64,000 nucleotides of DNA from Selaginella moellendorffii. Its lineage: Eukaryota > Streptophyta > Lycopodiopsida > Selaginellales > Selaginellaceae. A model generated the notes under the pieces. That model was not told the DNA's origin. It was given only the letters and a program-made list of their open reading frames with translations, and made no database searches. Made by a program: the position numbers and the translations under genes. Positions 62,777-64,000 of the stretch are shown one piece after another. The stretch lies in contig NW_003314282.1 in assembly GCF_000143415.4 (NCBI RefSeq), positions 1,445,374-1,509,373 of the forward strand, given 5' to 3'. How positions within the stretch are numbered: the first letter of the stretch is position 1; each line of letters starts with the position of its first letter.

Positions 62777-63783
62777 AGCTATTTAAATTATATGTGTTTT
62801 GGGAAAGATAAGAAATAAATAAATAGTAATAAACATTAAACTTTATTTTTTTTCTAAATATGTTTTATTTTACTTAAAAAAACCTATAAGGGGACTGAGG
62901 TGGTAGTGGATATACTAGACTATACTTGAATATTCTAGGATATTCTATCATTTAATGGTTTCTATTTAAACATGTTTATAATTTATTCATTTTCATAAAC
63001 ACTTCCTAGTATATTTTAGTTTATTCTATCATCTATTACAATTGGATTAATCTTATATTTATAAATTATTAACATGTTTATATTTATTAGTCAATTGGAT
63101 GAATAAATAATACTAAATAGAAATAATACCACTACTAAGAAAGCCATTTGTTGTTGCATGCATCATACAGTCATAATACTATTTTATACTAATTGATAAG
63201 ACAATTATAAAATTTATTTTATTAAAAATTGTTATCTTAGTAGTTATCTATATAATATGTATTAAAATGTTCTTAGTTTAGTGAAAGCAACTTTATTACT
63301 GTCATTCATTATATATAAATTTTATTTTAAATTTAATCTTGGAAAATAAAAATAAAACAAATGCAGACAGCATTTTCTAGCTAACTTTGTATTAAATGTA
63401 TTTTATTATTAAAATATTAAATAAATTATAACTTTATCTAGCTTTTTTTCTTTATTTTTATTTTCTTTATATGATTAAAAATGATATAATATTGTATAAA
63501 AGTATTTAAAATGAACTTTATATTTGTTTTTTACATTAAAATTTTAATTTAAAGTTCTAAACCCTTATTAAGAATCTTTATATCTTGATTTAAAAAAAAA
63601 ATGTTTTAGGGGGAGGTACACCTCCCAAAGGTACCTAGGATGGGCAGCAATTCAATTATTTTGCAAGATAAAACATATATGTGTTTGTGTGAATCACAAT
63701 CCTTATATTTGCATACAACCACATATGAAAATTCACATCTGCTTATTTCCAATATTACACGTCCTCCATTGATCTTCTCCCTA
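62777..63783. other. AT-rich spacer
   Basis: 1 kb, the most A/T-rich stretch of the window, with nothing recognised on either strand. Confidence 0.55.
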
Positions 63784-64000
63784 GTGGTACTGCAGCAGCT
63801 GGATTGGAGCAGCCCCAGCCCAACACCCAGCCTCCCAGACTCACTCCAGATCTTTGAAAATTCCCTCTCTGGTGAGATCTCAGCCAGCATCGGCAATCTC
63901 TCCAACCTCACTGACCTCAATGTGCACTGCTCAGTTACAACACTGCAGCAGTGTGGCAATCTCATGCAGCTCGACGTCACTGGCAACCGATCCTGGATAT
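63784..64000 (+). CDS. Leucine-rich-repeat coding segment, cut by window edge
   Basis: An open plus-strand frame runs off the right edge. It contains LPDSLQIFENSLSGEISASI and GNLSNLTDLNVH, matching the plant extracellular LRR consensus (LxGxIPxxIGNLxxL), then LQQCGNLMQLDVTGN as a second repeat with an irregular link. No start codon, signal peptide or kinase part is visible, so it may be an exon of a receptor-like protein or a fragment of a decayed one. Confidence 0.45.
   Translation, partial: MVLQQLDWSSPSPTPSLPDSLQIFENSLSGEISASIGNLSNLTDLNVHCSVTTLQQCGNLMQLDVTGNRSWI

Overview
The window reads as nuclear DNA of a land plant. The best fit is the lycophyte Selaginella (most likely S. moellendorffii), inferred from plant-only families (euAP2, PPR, PORR, fibrillin, FACKEL), very short GT-AG introns (often 45-100 nt), close gene packing and many intronless PPR genes. 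No search was run. All exon models are my own readings from splice consensus plus continuity with known protein families.

Left part (about 0.4-44 kb, moderate GC, gene-dense): a class-3 lipase; the sterol C-14 reductase FACKEL (13 exons); a RanBP2-zinc-finger/RING-H2 E3 ligase; three neighbouring PORR organelle RNA-binding genes; a PPR gene; a Gfo/Idh/MocA oxidoreductase; a pure 31-residue-motif PPR gene; an intronless FAD-linked oxidase of fungal appearance; a fibrillin; a two-domain euAP2 transcription factor; a gene-poor stretch (23.8-27.5 kb); a Bet v 1/START-fold protein; an EXO70 exocyst subunit; an RBD1-like plastid RNA-binding protein divergent from a SAM-plus-kinase-like gene; a stand-alone enolase-phosphatase E1; and two more intronless PPR genes. 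Organelle RNA metabolism is over-represented: three PORR genes, four PPR genes and RBD1. Two of the divergent promoters in this set carry telo-box (AAACCCTA-type) elements.

Right part (about 44-64 kb, visibly AT-rich, gene-poor): a six-exon O-glucosyltransferase (GT90/Rumi-like) gene, decayed PPR copies, a probable transposon-derived relic, a degenerate hexamer repeat, an unassigned open exon, a frame-broken very AT-rich B-lectin-like relic, and the start of an LRR reading frame cut by the right edge.

The most notable signals are: the 14-motif PPR array whose specificity residues can be decoded into an RNA site; the fungal-type FAD oxidase; the SAM plus kinase-like protein; the PORR cluster with a 35-bp intergenic gap and a duplicated N-terminal segment; a 313-bp inverted-repeat element beside EXO70; a cluster of four CCGAC-core octamers far upstream of the AP2 gene; and the AT-rich B-lectin relic.
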